NCBI RefSeq assembly: GCF_013403915.1
Contig: NZ_JABFDI010000004.1
Location: 186,001-250,000, forward strand
Direction: 5' to 3'
Origin: Winogradskyella pacifica
GTDB lineage: Bacteria; Bacteroidota; Bacteroidia; Flavobacteriales; Flavobacteriaceae
DNA length: 64,000 nucleotides
Made by a program: the position numbers and the translations under genes. Of the stretch, positions 37,889 to 47,651 are shown piece by piece; position 1 is the stretch's first letter, and each line of letters starts with the position of its first letter. The notes beneath the pieces were generated by a model. It was not told the DNA's origin. It saw nothing but the letters and a program-made list of their open reading frames with translations, and did no database searches.

Positions 37889-39877
37889 TTATTCTTCCTC
37901 TTTCTTAATTTCTTCTTTAACATCATCAATTGCTTCTTTCATTTCCTCCTCTATGGTAGCAGGATTTTCGAAAGCACGTTTTCCAAAGATTTTTTCAAGG
38001 TTATCCTTAAAAATAACTTCTTTGTCTAATAAGACTTCTGCCAACTCTGTTAGCTTATCCTTATTGTTTTCTAATAATTTTATAGCGCGTTGATATTGCT
38101 CTTCAATAATATCAGAAATCTCCTGATCTATAAGTTCTGCTGTTTTTTCACTGTATGGCTTTGTAAAACCGTACTCTGATTGTCCAGAAGAATCATAATA
38201 AGTTAGGTTACCTACTTTGTCACTAAGTCCGTAAACAGTTACCATAGCTCTGGCTTGTTTCGTTACTTTTTCTAAGTCACTTAAAGCACCTGTAGAAATT
38301 TTATCAAAGATTACTTTTTCAGCAGCTCTACCACCTAATGCAGCACACATTTCATCTAACATTTGTTCTGGGTGTACAATTAAGCGCTCTTCTGGTAAAT
38401 ACCAAGCCGCACCTAAAGAACGTCCTCTAGGAACAATAGTTACTTTTACTAATGGAGCAGCATGCTCTAACATCCAACTTACAGTAGCGTGACCAGCTTC
38501 ATGAAAAGCAACAGCTCTCTTTTCTGCAGGGGTTATAATTTTGTTTTTCTTCTCTAACCCACCAATAATTCTATCGACAGCATCTAAGAAATCTTGTTTG
38601 TTTACTGCTTTCTTTCCTTTTCTTGCTGCAATTAATGCTGCTTCGTTACAAACGTTAGCGATATCTGCACCAGAGAAACCAGGTGTTTGTTTGGCTAAGA
38701 AATCAATATCTAAAGTTTCTTCTTTTTTAAGTGGACGTAAATGCACTTCAAAAATTTCTTTACGCTCTCTAACATCTGGAAGATCTACATAAATCTGGCG
38801 GTCAAAACGACCAGCTCTCATTAATGCACTATCTAAAACATCTGCACGGTTTGTTGCAGCTAATACAATAACGTTTGTATTAGTACCAAAACCATCCATT
38901 TCTGTTAAAAGTTGATTTAAGGTGTTTTCACGTTCGTCGTTAGAACCAGACATGTTATTTTTTCCTCTAGCTCTACCAATAGCGTCAATCTCATCAATAA
39001 AGATAATTGAAGGTGATTTTTCTTTAGCTTGCTTAAATAAATCTCTTACTCTAGACGCACCAACTCCAACAAACATTTCTACGAAATCTGATCCAGATAA
39101 AGAAAAGAAAGGCACTTTTGCCTCTCCGGCAACAGCTTTTGCTAATAATGTTTTACCAGTTCCTGGAGGTCCTACAAGTAATGCCCCTTTTGGAATTTTA
39201 CCACCTAAAGCGGTATATTTTTCAGGGAATTTTAAGAAATCTACAATTTCTTGTACTTCTTCTTTTGCACCTTCTAAACCTGCAACATCTTTAAATGATG
39301 TTTTTGTATCTATTTTTTCATCAAAGAGTTTCGCTTTAGATTTTCCGATATTGAAAATCTGTCCACCAGCTCCTCCGCCTCCGCCACCAGACATACGACG
39401 CATTATAAAAATCCACACTCCAATGATCACAACAAACGGTAATAAGGTTAATAGGAAATCGCCCCAAACATTATGTTCCGTTTCATAAACTAACTCTGTG
39501 TTGAGATTATTGTCTTTAATAACTTCATTAACTTCTTTTTCAAAATTCTGAAGATCACCAAATTCAAACTTATAATTTGGAACAGGAGTTACAGATGGAA
39601 ATATAGAATTAGAATTTGTTTTTTTATGCGGAGATTGCTCTTTGGCTTCTTTTGTTAAGAAAACTCTAGCTTCTCTTTTGTTTACAATTTCAATTTTATC
39701 AACTTCACCTTGACTTAAATAAGTTAAGAATTGTGCCGGAGTTGTTTGTGTACCTGTAGATTCCCCAAATCCGCCAGAAAAAATCTGAATAGATAAGAAT
39801 ACAGCAATGATAATTCCGTAAATCCAATACGGATTCAATTTAGGTTTTTTGTTTAAGTTTTTATTGTCTTTAGCCAT
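37889..39877 (-). CDS. ftsH: ATP-dependent zinc metalloprotease FtsH
   Basis: A 662-residue inner-membrane AAA+ protease for quality control of membrane and some soluble proteins. In order: first TM (residues ~16-33), extracytoplasmic domain, second TM (~133-153), a Gly-rich linker ([11 protein letters not shown]), Walker [16 protein letters not shown], Walker [35 protein letters not shown] and the zinc site HEAGH (residues ~443-447). The acidic C-terminal tail is normal. It starts 17 bases after rsfS and ends at a terminator. Confidence 0.97.
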   Translation of the reverse strand: MAKDNKNLNKKPKLNPYWIYGIIIAVFLSIQIFSGGFGESTGTQTTPAQFLTYLSQGEVDKIEIVNKREARVFLTKEAKEQSPHKKTNSNSIFPSVTPVPNYKFEFGDLQNFEKEVNEVIKDNNLNTELVYETEHNVWGDFLLTLLPFVVIIGVWIFIMRRMSGGGGGGAGGQIFNIGKSKAKLFDEKIDTKTSFKDVAGLEGAKEEVQEIVDFLKFPEKYTALGGKIPKGALLVGPPGTGKTLLAKAVAGEAKVPFFSLSGSDFVEMFVGVGASRVRDLFKQAKEKSPSIIFIDEIDAIGRARGKNNMSGSNDERENTLNQLLTEMDGFGTNTNVIVLAATNRADVLDSALMRAGRFDRQIYVDLPDVRERKEIFEVHLRPLKKEETLDIDFLAKQTPGFSGADIANVCNEAALIAARKGKKAVNKQDFLDAVDRIIGGLEKKNKIITPAEKRAVAFHEAGHATVSWMLEHAAPLVKVTIVPRGRSLGAAWYLPEERLIVHPEQMLDEMCAALGGRAAEKVIFDKISTGALSDLEKVTKQARAMVTVYGLSDKVGNLTYYDSSGQSEYGFTKPYSEKTAELIDQEISDIIEEQYQRAIKLLENNKDKLTELAEVLLDKEVIFKDNLEKIFGKRAFENPATIEEEMKEAIDDVKEEIKKEEE

Positions 39878-39894
39878 TCGTAGCGTTTCTCGTT

Positions 39895-40266
39895 TTAGTA
39901 ACTAGTTTCTATTTGGGTTATTTTTGCATCTCCCCAAAGCTCTTCAATATCGTAGTATTCTCTTATATGTTTTTGAAATACATGTACCACAACATTAACA
40001 TAATCCATTAGTACCCATTCTGCGTTTTCTGTGCCTTCAATGTGCCATGGTTTGTCTTTAAGTGTTTTGCTAACTTGCTTTTGTATGGAACCGACGATTG
40101 CGTTTACTTGTGTGTTTGAAGTACCTTCGCAGATAATAAAATAATCACAAACCGTATTTTCTATGTCTCGTAAATCTAATAGTGTTATCTCTTTTCCTTT
40201 AACATCTTCAATACCTCCAATAATTGATGTAATAAGTTGGTCTGTAGGGATTTTATCTTTCTTCAT
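39895..40266 (-). CDS. rsfS: ribosome silencing factor RsfS
   Basis: A 123-residue RsfS/Iojap protein that binds L14 on the 50S and prevents subunit joining when nutrients are scarce. Signature segments: DYFIICEGTSNTQVNAIVGS, WHIEGTENAEWVLMDYVNVV and FQKHIREYYDIEELWGDA. It forms an operon with ftsH and is divergent from birA. Confidence 0.95.
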   Translation of the reverse strand: MKKDKIPTDQLITSIIGGIEDVKGKEITLLDLRDIENTVCDYFIICEGTSNTQVNAIVGSIQKQVSKTLKDKPWHIEGTENAEWVLMDYVNVVVHVFQKHIREYYDIEELWGDAKITQIETSY

Positions 40267-40286
40267 TAAATTGTATTAATTTTGTG

Positions 40287-40294
40287 CAAAGTTA
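40287..40294 (-). promoter_or_regulatory. -7 box (TAACTTTG on the minus strand) for rsfS-ftsH
   Basis: The minus strand reads TAACTTTG, an exact TAnnTTTG match, 20 bases before the rsfS start. No TTTG is present at the -33 distance. Confidence 0.45.
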
Positions 40295-40360
40295 TTATTT
40301 TTTTAGTTCTTGTATGCGCTTAATGTCATAAGAAAACTATAAAATAAAATTGCCTATTAA

Positions 40361-41092
40361 ATGTACATAATCAAACTTAATGCCATTGACTCTACAAACA
40401 CATATCTAAAAGATTTGTCTACTGTGGCTTTACCTATAGATTATACCGTTGTGGTTGCAGAATTACAGACAAAAGGTAGAGGCCAAATGGGTGCAAAATG
40501 GAAAGCAGAAAGTGGTAAGAACCTTACAGCGAGTGTGTTTAAAAGACTGCCGTATTTTAGTATTACAGAACAGTTTTATATAAGTATGGCTGTTTCTTTA
40601 GCGCTTATTAAAGCTTTAAGAACCTTTAAAATACCGCAATTACGTATTAAATGGCCTAACGACATTTTGTCAGCAGACACTAAATTATGTGGCATTTTAA
40701 TTGAAAATGTCATAAAAAATAATAATCTGCAAGGCTCCATAATTGGATTTGGGCTCAATGTAAATCAGAAATTCTTCAATAATTTACCTCAAGCCTCTTC
40801 GATGAGTCTAGTTTCGGGAGTGATTTATAATAAAGACGAAGTGCTTTCTGAAGTATTAAAGCAATTAAAAATCCATTTTGATTTACTTGAATCTAAACAA
40901 TTTCTTGAAATTAAGACGGAATATGAAAGTCTCCTTTTTAGAAAAAATAAGCCATCAACTTTTAGAACGTCTAAAAATGATAGCTTTTCTGGTATTATAC
41001 AGGGTGTAACTGAAAACGGCCAATTACAAGTTTGGACAGAAGATGGTGTTATAAAAACCTTCGATCTTAAAGAGATTAAGTTAATGTATTAA
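40361..41092 (+). CDS. birA: biotin--[acetyl-CoA-carboxylase] ligase
   Basis: A 243-residue class-I (single-domain) biotin protein ligase: it lacks the N-terminal DNA-binding domain of E. coli BirA, so it should not be a repressor. The catalytic motif GRGQMGAKWKAESGKNLTAS, the KWPNDIL segment and the CGILIENV strand are present. It attaches biotin to carboxylase carrier proteins. Convergent with the SRPBCC gene, with only 14 bases between the stops. Confidence 0.95.
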   Translation: MYIIKLNAIDSTNTYLKDLSTVALPIDYTVVVAELQTKGRGQMGAKWKAESGKNLTASVFKRLPYFSITEQFYISMAVSLALIKALRTFKIPQLRIKWPNDILSADTKLCGILIENVIKNNNLQGSIIGFGLNVNQKFFNNLPQASSMSLVSGVIYNKDEVLSEVLKQLKIHFDLLESKQFLEIKTEYESLLFRKNKPSTFRTSKNDSFSGIIQGVTENGQLQVWTEDGVIKTFDLKEIKLMY

Positions 41093-41106
41093 TTTCTTTG
41101 TTGCAA

Positions 41107-41502
41107 TTACACTGCGGTCTTCATATTGGTTACTAAAGTCTCAATAAATTTACTGATAGGGCCTTTTATCATCATTCCCATCATAGCGTTAAATTCTCCT
41201 TCGAAATTTAATTTAACTTCAGTTTTGTTTGGCTCAACTTCTGTGATATTGGCAACTAAAGCGAAGTCTAATTTTCCGCCTGCAGCACCTAGAACTATTT
41301 TACTGTGAGGAATAACTTCTTTTTTCTTTAATATAATCTCTGGCATTCCTTTCAATGCGAATAGAAATTTGTCATTTTCTAAAACTTCAAACTTGCTAAT
41401 GTTTTCAGGCATTAAGTTTTCAAAATTTTTAACGTCAGATAGAAAATTAAAAGTTTCTTCTGCAGATTTATCTAAGGTTACTTTTGGGGATTCTAATTTC
41501 AT
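41107..41502 (-). CDS. SRPBCC (START-like) family protein
   Basis: A 131-residue helix-grip protein starting MKLESPKVTLDKSAEETFNF, with VKNFENLMPENISKFEVLEN and a long C-terminal amphipathic helix. This superfamily binds hydrophobic ligands. No specific function can be read off. It lies downstream of pyrE in the same orientation (85-base gap), a gene order I recall from other Flavobacteriaceae. Confidence 0.78.
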   Translation of the reverse strand: MKLESPKVTLDKSAEETFNFLSDVKNFENLMPENISKFEVLENDKFLFALKGMPEIILKKKEVIPHSKIVLGAAGGKLDFALVANITEVEPNKTEVKLNFEGEFNAMMGMMIKGPISKFIETLVTNMKTAV

Positions 41503-41587
41503 TGGTAGTGTATTATGTTATTTTTTGCTTGTTGTTAGGTTTTAGGTTTTTTTGCTAAATGACTCAACAATTTCACTATATGCTATA

Positions 41588-42232
41588 TCAATTAGCGTTC
41601 CATTCACTAGGATTGGCATTCCATTGTGCTAAAATGTCTTGTTGGTCTTTGGTGATATAGAAGGTTTCAACAGCTTGTTCTAATAAGTTTTCGTAGTTAC
41701 CGAGCGTGTGCAGTTCAACATTAGCATCTTCAAAATTCTTTTTAGCGACATCAAATCCATAAGAGAAAATAGCGACCATGCCTTTTACATTCACTTCGGC
41801 TTCTTTTAAAGCTTGTACAGCATTAAGACTGCTCATTCCTGTGCTAATTAAATCTTCAACCACAACAACGGTTTGCCCTTTTTCTAAAAAGCCCTCAACT
41901 TGGTTTTGGCGACCATGTTTTTTTGCTTCTGGTCTTACGTAAACAAAAGGTAGGTTTAAGTATTCTGCGACTAAAGCACCAATACCAATCGCTCCTGTTG
42001 CAACTCCAGCAATTACATCTGGTTTGCCATAAAGCTCTTCTATGTTTTTAGCTATTGTCGCTCTAATATAGTTTCTAATAGGCGGAAACGATAGCACAAT
42101 TCTGTTATCGCAATAAATAGGAGATTTCCAGCCAGAAGCCCAAGTAAAAGGATCGTTGGGTTGTAATTTTATAGCATTAATTTGCAGTAAAACTTCTGCT
42201 GTTTTTTTGGCAGTATCTTTGTTAAAAATCAT
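41588..42232 (-). CDS. pyrE: orotate phosphoribosyltransferase
   Basis: 214 residues. The PRPP-binding motif VVVVEDLISTGMSSLNAVQA is intact, and the N-terminal ASGWKSPIYCDNR and the flexible-loop EAKKHGRQNQVEG are characteristic. It makes OMP from orotate in pyrimidine synthesis, the same pathway fed by CarA in this window. The minus strand has TATTTTTG (42237-42244) five bases before the start, so the message may be nearly leaderless. Confidence 0.96.
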   Translation of the reverse strand: MIFNKDTAKKTAEVLLQINAIKLQPNDPFTWASGWKSPIYCDNRIVLSFPPIRNYIRATIAKNIEELYGKPDVIAGVATGAIGIGALVAEYLNLPFVYVRPEAKKHGRQNQVEGFLEKGQTVVVVEDLISTGMSSLNAVQALKEAEVNVKGMVAIFSYGFDVAKKNFEDANVELHTLGNYENLLEQAVETFYITKDQQDILAQWNANPSEWNAN

Positions 42233-42236
42233 GTTA

Positions 42237-42244
42237 CAAAAATA
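42237..42244 (-). promoter_or_regulatory. -7 box (TATTTTTG on the minus strand) for pyrE
   Basis: An exact TAnnTTTG match only four bases before the pyrE start codon. If used, transcription would begin at or next to the ATG. T-rich sequence makes a chance match plausible. Confidence 0.3.
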
Positions 42245-42352
42245 ATGATTTTTCGAGGTTAGAAAATTTTAAACGAAAATAAATTTCATTTCAAATGGTT
42301 TCTCATAAAAAATAATAAATTTACAAAAGGAAAGTTGAAACAAACGCAAGCG

Positions 42353-42934
42353 ATGTACACTATTTATGTAGGTGATAAACCTATAATTTTAACTACTGAA
42401 GTAACAAAAGAAACTGATTTTAAATCCTTTCTTTTAAAGTCTGTAAATATTGGTAAGGTAATAAAAACCTTGAATAATACGGATTTGAAAGCGGTACACT
42501 TAATTCATAAAAATGAAGATAAGTTACTCAAAAAGTTCTTGAAGCTGTTACCCAATGTAGTTGCAGGTGGTGGAAAGGCTTATAACTCTAAAAATGAAAT
42601 TCTTTTTATTTTTAGAAATGATAAATGGGATTTGCCAAAAGGAAAAGCGGAACGTAACGAATCGATTGAAGAAACTGCCATTCGCGAAGTAGAAGAGGAG
42701 ACCGGTGTTGAAGGTTTGAAAATTACCAAACCGCTACCAACAACCTATCATATTTTTAAACGAAACGGTAAACACAAAATTAAAGTGACGTATTGGTTTG
42801 AAATGACAACCGATTTTGAAGGAGAGTTATTTCCACAAGAAAATGAAGGCATCACTAAAGTTGAATGGTTAGATGATAAAGCTTCTCAAAGAGCTTTGGA
42901 GAATAGCTATGCTAATATTCGGATTTTGGTTTAA
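42353..42934 (+). CDS. NUDIX hydrolase
   Basis: 193 residues from ATG 42353 (MYTIYVGDKPIIL); a TTG six codons earlier at 42335, which has an AAAGGAAAG before it, is the alternative. The first ~65 residues are a family-specific extension; the NUDIX box follows as GKAERNESIEETAIREVEEE TG-type (G-x5-E-x7-REVEEE), preceded by WDLPKG. NUDIX enzymes hydrolyse nucleoside-diphosphate-linked compounds; the substrate is not deducible. It is divergent from pyrE. Confidence 0.88.
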   Translation: MYTIYVGDKPIILTTEVTKETDFKSFLLKSVNIGKVIKTLNNTDLKAVHLIHKNEDKLLKKFLKLLPNVVAGGGKAYNSKNEILFIFRNDKWDLPKGKAERNESIEETAIREVEEETGVEGLKITKPLPTTYHIFKRNGKHKIKVTYWFEMTTDFEGELFPQENEGITKVEWLDDKASQRALENSYANIRILV

Positions 42935-42962
42935 ATATGTCTAACCGTTTTATAAATCTTTT

Positions 42963-43841
42963 TTATTCCGAAGTAGCTTCGGGCCTTTTTCCAAGTTGCC
43001 ACATTAAAATGCCGCCAGTAATAAACATCCAAATGGCATAAGCACCAGTAGGAATACCCATTTCTACATTATGCAATATTGAAGTTGCAATTACAAACGC
43101 TAATGTTCCGTTTTGTATGCCACTCTCAACTGTAATTGAAATGACATCCTTTAATTTCAATTTAAACAATCTAGCGGTTAAATAGCCTAATCCCATTGTT
43201 GTAATATTTAATAGTAATGTAACTAGGCCAACTTCTCTCATTGCAGTACTTAAGATATCGAAATTTGCTAGAATTACAGCTATAAAGACTAAAGTGAAAA
43301 TTACGGTAGACGCCATACGCATAGGTTTTTCCATTCGTAAAGCAAATTTAATCTTGAACTTTCGAATAAGCATACCTATAGAAATAGGAATAACAGTTAT
43401 GCCCATTATTTGAAGAATGGTATCAAAAATGGGTAATTTAATTGTAGTGGCTTCGTCTGTTCCAAAATAGTCTAAAGCAAAGGATAAAATAAAAGGAATG
43501 GTTATAATACTTATAAAGCTAGTAATGGCAGTTAAAGTAACGGATAACGCAATATTGCCTTTGCAGACTTGTGTGATTAGATTACTTGTTGGGCCACCAG
43601 GACAGGTTGCCAATATTATTAATCCAACGGCCATTATTGGACTTAAATTAAACGCAGTCGCTAATGAAAAACCAATAAGAGGCAGTAGCACGAGTTGATT
43701 AGTAAGACCAATTAAAACGGCTTTGGGATATTTAGCAAGCCTGGTAAAATCTATTGGCGTTAAAGTCATTCCCATTCCTAGCATAATAATAGCTAAAGAT
43801 AATGGTAAGAATACATTGCTAATAAGCTCGGCGATAGACAT
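42963..43841 (-). CDS. bile acid:sodium symporter (BASS) family transporter
   Basis: A 292-residue inner-membrane protein with about nine to ten hydrophobic segments. Family signatures: LGMGMTLTPIDFTRL, LLPLIGFSLATAFNLSP, GLIILATCPGGPTSNLI and the crossover region ISITVESGIQNGTLAFVIAT, which carries the Na+ site in the ASBT fold. Despite the name, bacterial members move various organic anions (pantoate, pyruvate, keto acids and others). It is downstream of, and on the same strand as, the ligase/amidohydrolase cassette, so it may carry a related acid. Confidence 0.85.
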   Translation of the reverse strand: MSIAELISNVFLPLSLAIIMLGMGMTLTPIDFTRLAKYPKAVLIGLTNQLVLLPLIGFSLATAFNLSPIMAVGLIILATCPGGPTSNLITQVCKGNIALSVTLTAITSFISIITIPFILSFALDYFGTDEATTIKLPIFDTILQIMGITVIPISIGMLIRKFKIKFALRMEKPMRMASTVIFTLVFIAVILANFDILSTAMREVGLVTLLLNITTMGLGYLTARLFKLKLKDVISITVESGIQNGTLAFVIATSILHNVEMGIPTGAYAIWMFITGGILMWQLGKRPEATSE

Positions 43842-43900
43842 AATTTATTATTATCAAGTTTAAGACGAATTTAAACTTTTAATTTTAAAAGCTCAAGTGT

Positions 43901-44596
43901 CTAAAAAATGCTCTGTGTTGATTTTAAATTATTTATGGTGTTAAAAAGGGTTTGCTTCAACTTTAAACTCATGGTGTTTTTCTTAACAAACTTCTGATTG
44001 ACCTCAATCTCAATGCCTAAATAATTAGTTGGAAATTGCTTTCTTAAAAATGTAGTGAAACCATCTGCTTTTCCGAGATATGGATAATTAAATCTAACGT
44101 TTAAATTTGAGGCTTGTTTTAGAAGTTCACTTTTAAACTCTTTACAAAATTCTTGTTCCTTTTTACGACGTGAATCATAAAGTAATCCAATGTCGCCTTT
44201 ACGTTCCTCTCCATTTAGATTTGGGGTGAAGCTATGGATAGAGAGATGTAGAACGTGCTGTTTGTTTTTTACGTATTCTGCTATTTTATATTCAATTTCC
44301 GTTCTATAAGGAAAATAATATGTTTCAAGAATTTCTGACTTCTCATTTTTAGATAAGCCATTACTAAATTCTGAAAAAAGTTGTTTACTAAATAATGACC
44401 GATTCAACTCTACCAACAAACGACTCGTAGTACTAAAATAAGATGCGTCAGACAGCGGTTTTAAATGTTGAAACAGATCTAATGCTCCCAAATCATAGCC
44501 ACGATGAGTTTTTAAAACTGCTTTATTGTTGAAGTGTTTTTTGTACGTATCAGGAATTTCATGTCCTGCATGTTCGCATGTCAAAATCAGTTTCAT
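43901..44596 (-). CDS. N-formylglutamate amidohydrolase family protein
   Basis: 231 residues. The family start LILTCEHAGHEIPDTYKKHF holds a zinc-binding His, with further motifs RGYDLGALDLFQHL, SRLLVELNRS and LHLSIHSFTPNLNGEERKGD. Characterised members cleave N-formylglutamate in histidine breakdown, but no hut genes are here. Instead it is the third gene of a minus-strand set after an ATP-grasp ligase and a GCS2 ligase, which suggests it hydrolyses an N-acyl or glutamyl-type amide related to their product. Confidence 0.85.
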   Translation of the reverse strand: MKLILTCEHAGHEIPDTYKKHFNNKAVLKTHRGYDLGALDLFQHLKPLSDASYFSTTSRLLVELNRSLFSKQLFSEFSNGLSKNEKSEILETYYFPYRTEIEYKIAEYVKNKQHVLHLSIHSFTPNLNGEERKGDIGLLYDSRRKKEQEFCKEFKSELLKQASNLNVRFNYPYLGKADGFTTFLRKQFPTNYLGIEIEVNQKFVKKNTMSLKLKQTLFNTINNLKSTQSIF

Positions 44597-44678
44597 ATGT
44601 TTATTCGTGTCGGTTTTAGGTCACGTGGTTCATGCTTTTAATTATACTCTTGTGTGTCAAAGCCTAGTTATGGATGTT

Positions 44679-45905
44679 TCACGGCTGAAATAGTTCATTC
44701 GTTTTTAAACACATTTGCATATCACGATAAACCGAAATAATATGGGCTTCAGAAGTATCATTCCCAACAGCTTTTAATAATCGTGTTGCTAATGTGCCTT
44801 GTTCCAAAATCAATTCAATGGCTTGGTGATGTGATTTATGCACTTTCGGTTTTACGGTTTGGTACAAATGATTCCAGACGTTTTTTACGGATGTAGTTGA
44901 CTTCAAATTGAATAATTTCAAATAATCTTCATCTTCAATTAAAGATTCTTCGCCTTGTTTTATAGCATCGTTTAAAAAAGGAAACAACTGATCCTTAGTC
45001 CAAACTTTTTGATCTTTTAAAGAACCGAATTTCTTATTGATTAAAGCTTTTAAAACTTCAATAACTAAAGCACAAATAGCAATATCTGCCTTAGGACATT
45101 CTTGAATATCCATTAAACGAATTTCAATAGCATTGCGGTCAAAACGAGCAATAGCTCCACGAGAGTTTAAAAAGTGCTGGTCTAGAATCTTGTTTTTATC
45201 ATAAGGGCGTATCGCACGTTTTATCGGTTCAAAAATGGTAGCATGATAATCTAATTTTGAAAATACACGTTCTGGAATGACCATGCCTGTCAACTCCGGA
45301 ATTTCCTTCTGATTGGTTTTATAAAATTCTAGTCGCGTGTCCTTAAAACCTGTAATGTTGCCTTCTAGTATTGGCGAGCTAGCACAAAGCCCCGGTAATA
45401 ATGGTAAGATTATTCTAATGGCTGCGTGTAGTTTTTCAAACTCTTTATCATCATAAAACGGTAAATTAATATGTGTACTTTGTACATTACTCCAACCATG
45501 ACCTTTACAATTAAAAATAGTATTGTAAAGTGCATAGACTTCACTATAGCTATGTTTCCAAAGTTGCGTGTCGGTGTTTGGATTCATTAATGGATGTGAA
45601 GCAGAACCTAAAAGTTGTAAGTTCAGCGGATTTAAAAGTGCATCGATTTCTAGAATATTCTTGTGGAATTTCTCTGCTAAATCATCCGTGCTTTTTGTAG
45701 GTCCGTTTGTTTTTAGTTCTATGACATGAGCAACCAATTCGTTACTCCATGCAATGTCGCCATTTTCAATGTCTGCTTTTAATTCTCCTGCTTTTAGGGT
45801 TAAAAGTTCATCTACTTGTGGTGCAACTTTAAAACTGTCATTTTTAACAAGCATATATTCGAGTTCAATACCGTAAACTTCGAATAAATGATATTTTTTT
45901 TTCAT
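44679..45905 (-). CDS. carboxylate-amine ligase, glutamate-cysteine ligase family 2 (GCS2/YbdK-like)
   Basis: A 408-residue member of the glutamine-synthetase-like ligase fold. It opens with the ATP/metal motif YGIELEYMLVKND, and contains NGDIAWSNELVAHVIELKTN, HGWSNVQSTHINLPF and RGAIARFDRNAIEIRLMDIQ, the last carrying the usual active-site Arg and Glu. GCS2 enzymes join a carboxylate (often the gamma carboxyl of glutamate) to an amine. Here the partners are an ATP-grasp ligase upstream (92-base gap) and an amidohydrolase downstream (82-base gap), not a glutathione synthetase. The product is unknown. Confidence 0.85.
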   Translation of the reverse strand: MKKKYHLFEVYGIELEYMLVKNDSFKVAPQVDELLTLKAGELKADIENGDIAWSNELVAHVIELKTNGPTKSTDDLAEKFHKNILEIDALLNPLNLQLLGSASHPLMNPNTDTQLWKHSYSEVYALYNTIFNCKGHGWSNVQSTHINLPFYDDKEFEKLHAAIRIILPLLPGLCASSPILEGNITGFKDTRLEFYKTNQKEIPELTGMVIPERVFSKLDYHATIFEPIKRAIRPYDKNKILDQHFLNSRGAIARFDRNAIEIRLMDIQECPKADIAICALVIEVLKALINKKFGSLKDQKVWTKDQLFPFLNDAIKQGEESLIEDEDYLKLFNLKSTTSVKNVWNHLYQTVKPKVHKSHHQAIELILEQGTLATRLLKAVGNDTSEAHIISVYRDMQMCLKTNELFQP

Positions 45906-45997
45906 GTATTTAATATTGTGTTTTAATAGTCACATGTCATTGGTTATTAATCGTTTTTCGGATTAATCGAAACTCATAACATGGATCATTCAGTGTG

Positions 45998-47443
45998 CTA
46001 CTCTAATCGTTTTTTTAAGGCTAATAGAATTTCAGTGTAAACCAAATCACCATAATGTGCATCTTCTACTCCAAAATCTATATTTGGGTTATCATTAATT
46101 TCTATAACCATCAGTTTGCCGTCTACAACTTTAATGTCAATACCGTAAAGTCCTAATCCCATTAGTTTTGCGGATTTTAAGGCAATATCAATCACGTTTT
46201 TTGGCACATCTTCTATAGGTAAACAGTCGGCATCTCCATCTTGGTCATTTTTGTCTGTTGCTTTCCAGTTATAGATCTGCCAATGGCCTTTTGCCATATA
46301 ATATTTACAGGCATAAAATGGTTTATTATCAATAATGCCTATACGCCAATCGTAATCTGATGGACAAAATTCTTGCGCAATAATCAAATCAGATTCCTTT
46401 AACATTTCGGTAACTAAAGCATTGTATTCGTCTTTCGTTTTTGCCTTTTTTACTCCAAAAGAAAACGTAGAGTCAGGTGCTTTTAAAACACAAGGTAATC
46501 CTGTTTGTTCTAAGACCGCATTTCGGTTATTGCTATGTACTATAACTGTTTTTGGTGTGCTGATATTAGCATTATTCATGGCTTCTGCCATATACACTTT
46601 ATTGCAACATTTTAAAATAGCATCCGGATAATCAATTATTGCAATACCTTCTTGCTGTGCTTTTCGAGCAAAGGTGTAAGCTTCATTATTGACTTCGGTG
46701 CTTTGTCTTAAAAATAACGCGTCAAAAGATGATAAGCGAGACAAGTCTTTAGGCTCAATAATTTCGGCATAGATATTCATCTTCTCCGCGATTTCTATAA
46801 ACTTTTTTAAGGCTTTAGCATTACTTGGAGGTGCTGGATCGCTTGGGTTAACTAATATGGCTAAATCGAAATCGTAATTCGTAACTTTTGCGGTATCGTA
46901 ACGCTTTTTTGCAAAATACTGGTTCGCAAATTCGCGGACGCTAGACATGTGTTCTACTGGAATTTCGGCTTCAGAAATCGCCTTTATACTCTGAATATTC
47001 CACTTGGTAGTATGATTAAAGTTTACACGTAAAAATGGAACTTGAAAATGCTTGTAAAACAAGGCACTTAAGTTTTTGTATTTCTGTGCGACGTTTTGCC
47101 CAAAATAGATACTCAACGTAAAATCTTGCGACTTTATATTTTTTAAACTTTGTTGAATAACATCATCAAACTCATCAGAAACGATTCTGACCAATTTTAA
47201 AGCTTTAAGGTCTACAATGTTTTTTGTAGTTGGAATCGGTAAGTGACCTCTGGCTTCTGCCAAAAGAGATACGTAATAGCCTTTGGATTGGTACGAGTAG
47301 TCCTTGCATAAATTAAAAATTCGTGCATTTTTTAATAAGGAATACTTAGGATTTGTAAGATAATCTTGAGAGGAAATTACGGTTATATTATCAATTGAAA
47401 AGTTCCATTTTTCAGGTTGATTAACAACAATGTATTTGTTCAT
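45998..47443 (-). CDS. RimK-like ATP-grasp ligase with N-terminal RLAN domain
   Basis: A 481-residue protein. Residues ~1-190 form the RimK-like ATP-grasp N-terminal domain (FNLCKDYSYQSKGYYVSLLA, LSIYFGQNVAQKYKNLSALF). The C-terminal ATP-grasp domain has ATP-binding lysines in CVLKAPDSTFSFGVKKAK, the hinge IIAQEFCPSDYDWRIGI and the Mg-binding EINDNPNIDFG. ATP-grasp ligases activate a carboxylate as acyl phosphate and couple it to an amine; RimK itself adds glutamates. It is the first gene of the cassette, followed by the GCS2 ligase. Its closest relatives are probably uncharacterised, so the substrate is open. Confidence 0.88.
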   Translation of the reverse strand: MNKYIVVNQPEKWNFSIDNITVISSQDYLTNPKYSLLKNARIFNLCKDYSYQSKGYYVSLLAEARGHLPIPTTKNIVDLKALKLVRIVSDEFDDVIQQSLKNIKSQDFTLSIYFGQNVAQKYKNLSALFYKHFQVPFLRVNFNHTTKWNIQSIKAISEAEIPVEHMSSVREFANQYFAKKRYDTAKVTNYDFDLAILVNPSDPAPPSNAKALKKFIEIAEKMNIYAEIIEPKDLSRLSSFDALFLRQSTEVNNEAYTFARKAQQEGIAIIDYPDAILKCCNKVYMAEAMNNANISTPKTVIVHSNNRNAVLEQTGLPCVLKAPDSTFSFGVKKAKTKDEYNALVTEMLKESDLIIAQEFCPSDYDWRIGIIDNKPFYACKYYMAKGHWQIYNWKATDKNDQDGDADCLPIEDVPKNVIDIALKSAKLMGLGLYGIDIKVVDGKLMVIEINDNPNIDFGVEDAHYGDLVYTEILLALKKRLE

Positions 47444-47474
47444 TTAGAGCGCGTTACGCTATTATAATTTTGAA

Positions 47475-47482
47475 CAAATGTA
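47475..47482 (-). promoter_or_regulatory. -7 box (TACATTTG on the minus strand) for the ligase cassette
   Basis: An exact TAnnTTTG match on the minus strand, 31 bases before the ATP-grasp gene start. No clear -33 TTTG is seen at the standard distance. Confidence 0.42.
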
Positions 47483-47651
47483 TATTATTTTTTGATTGGT
47501 TTTACAGGTGTAAAAAAAAATATCAGCTTTTTTTTAAGGTCATTTAATGCTTTCCTAAGGACTATTGTTTTAATATGTCAATCCGTTTTAGACAAGTGTT
47601 TTTAGGTTTATGTTAGGTTAATTTATTCCATAAAACCTAGCGAATTAAAAT

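Noticed and set aside
38922-39488. A 188-codon open frame on the plus strand opposite ftsH
   Set aside because: It is fully antisense to the conserved AAA and N-terminal parts of ftsH, and its composition mirrors the complement of the FtsH codons, with no start context or known domain.
43901-44596. N-formylglutamate amidohydrolase as a histidine-degradation (hutG-like) gene
   Set aside because: No hutH, hutU or hutI is nearby; the neighbours are two amide ligases.
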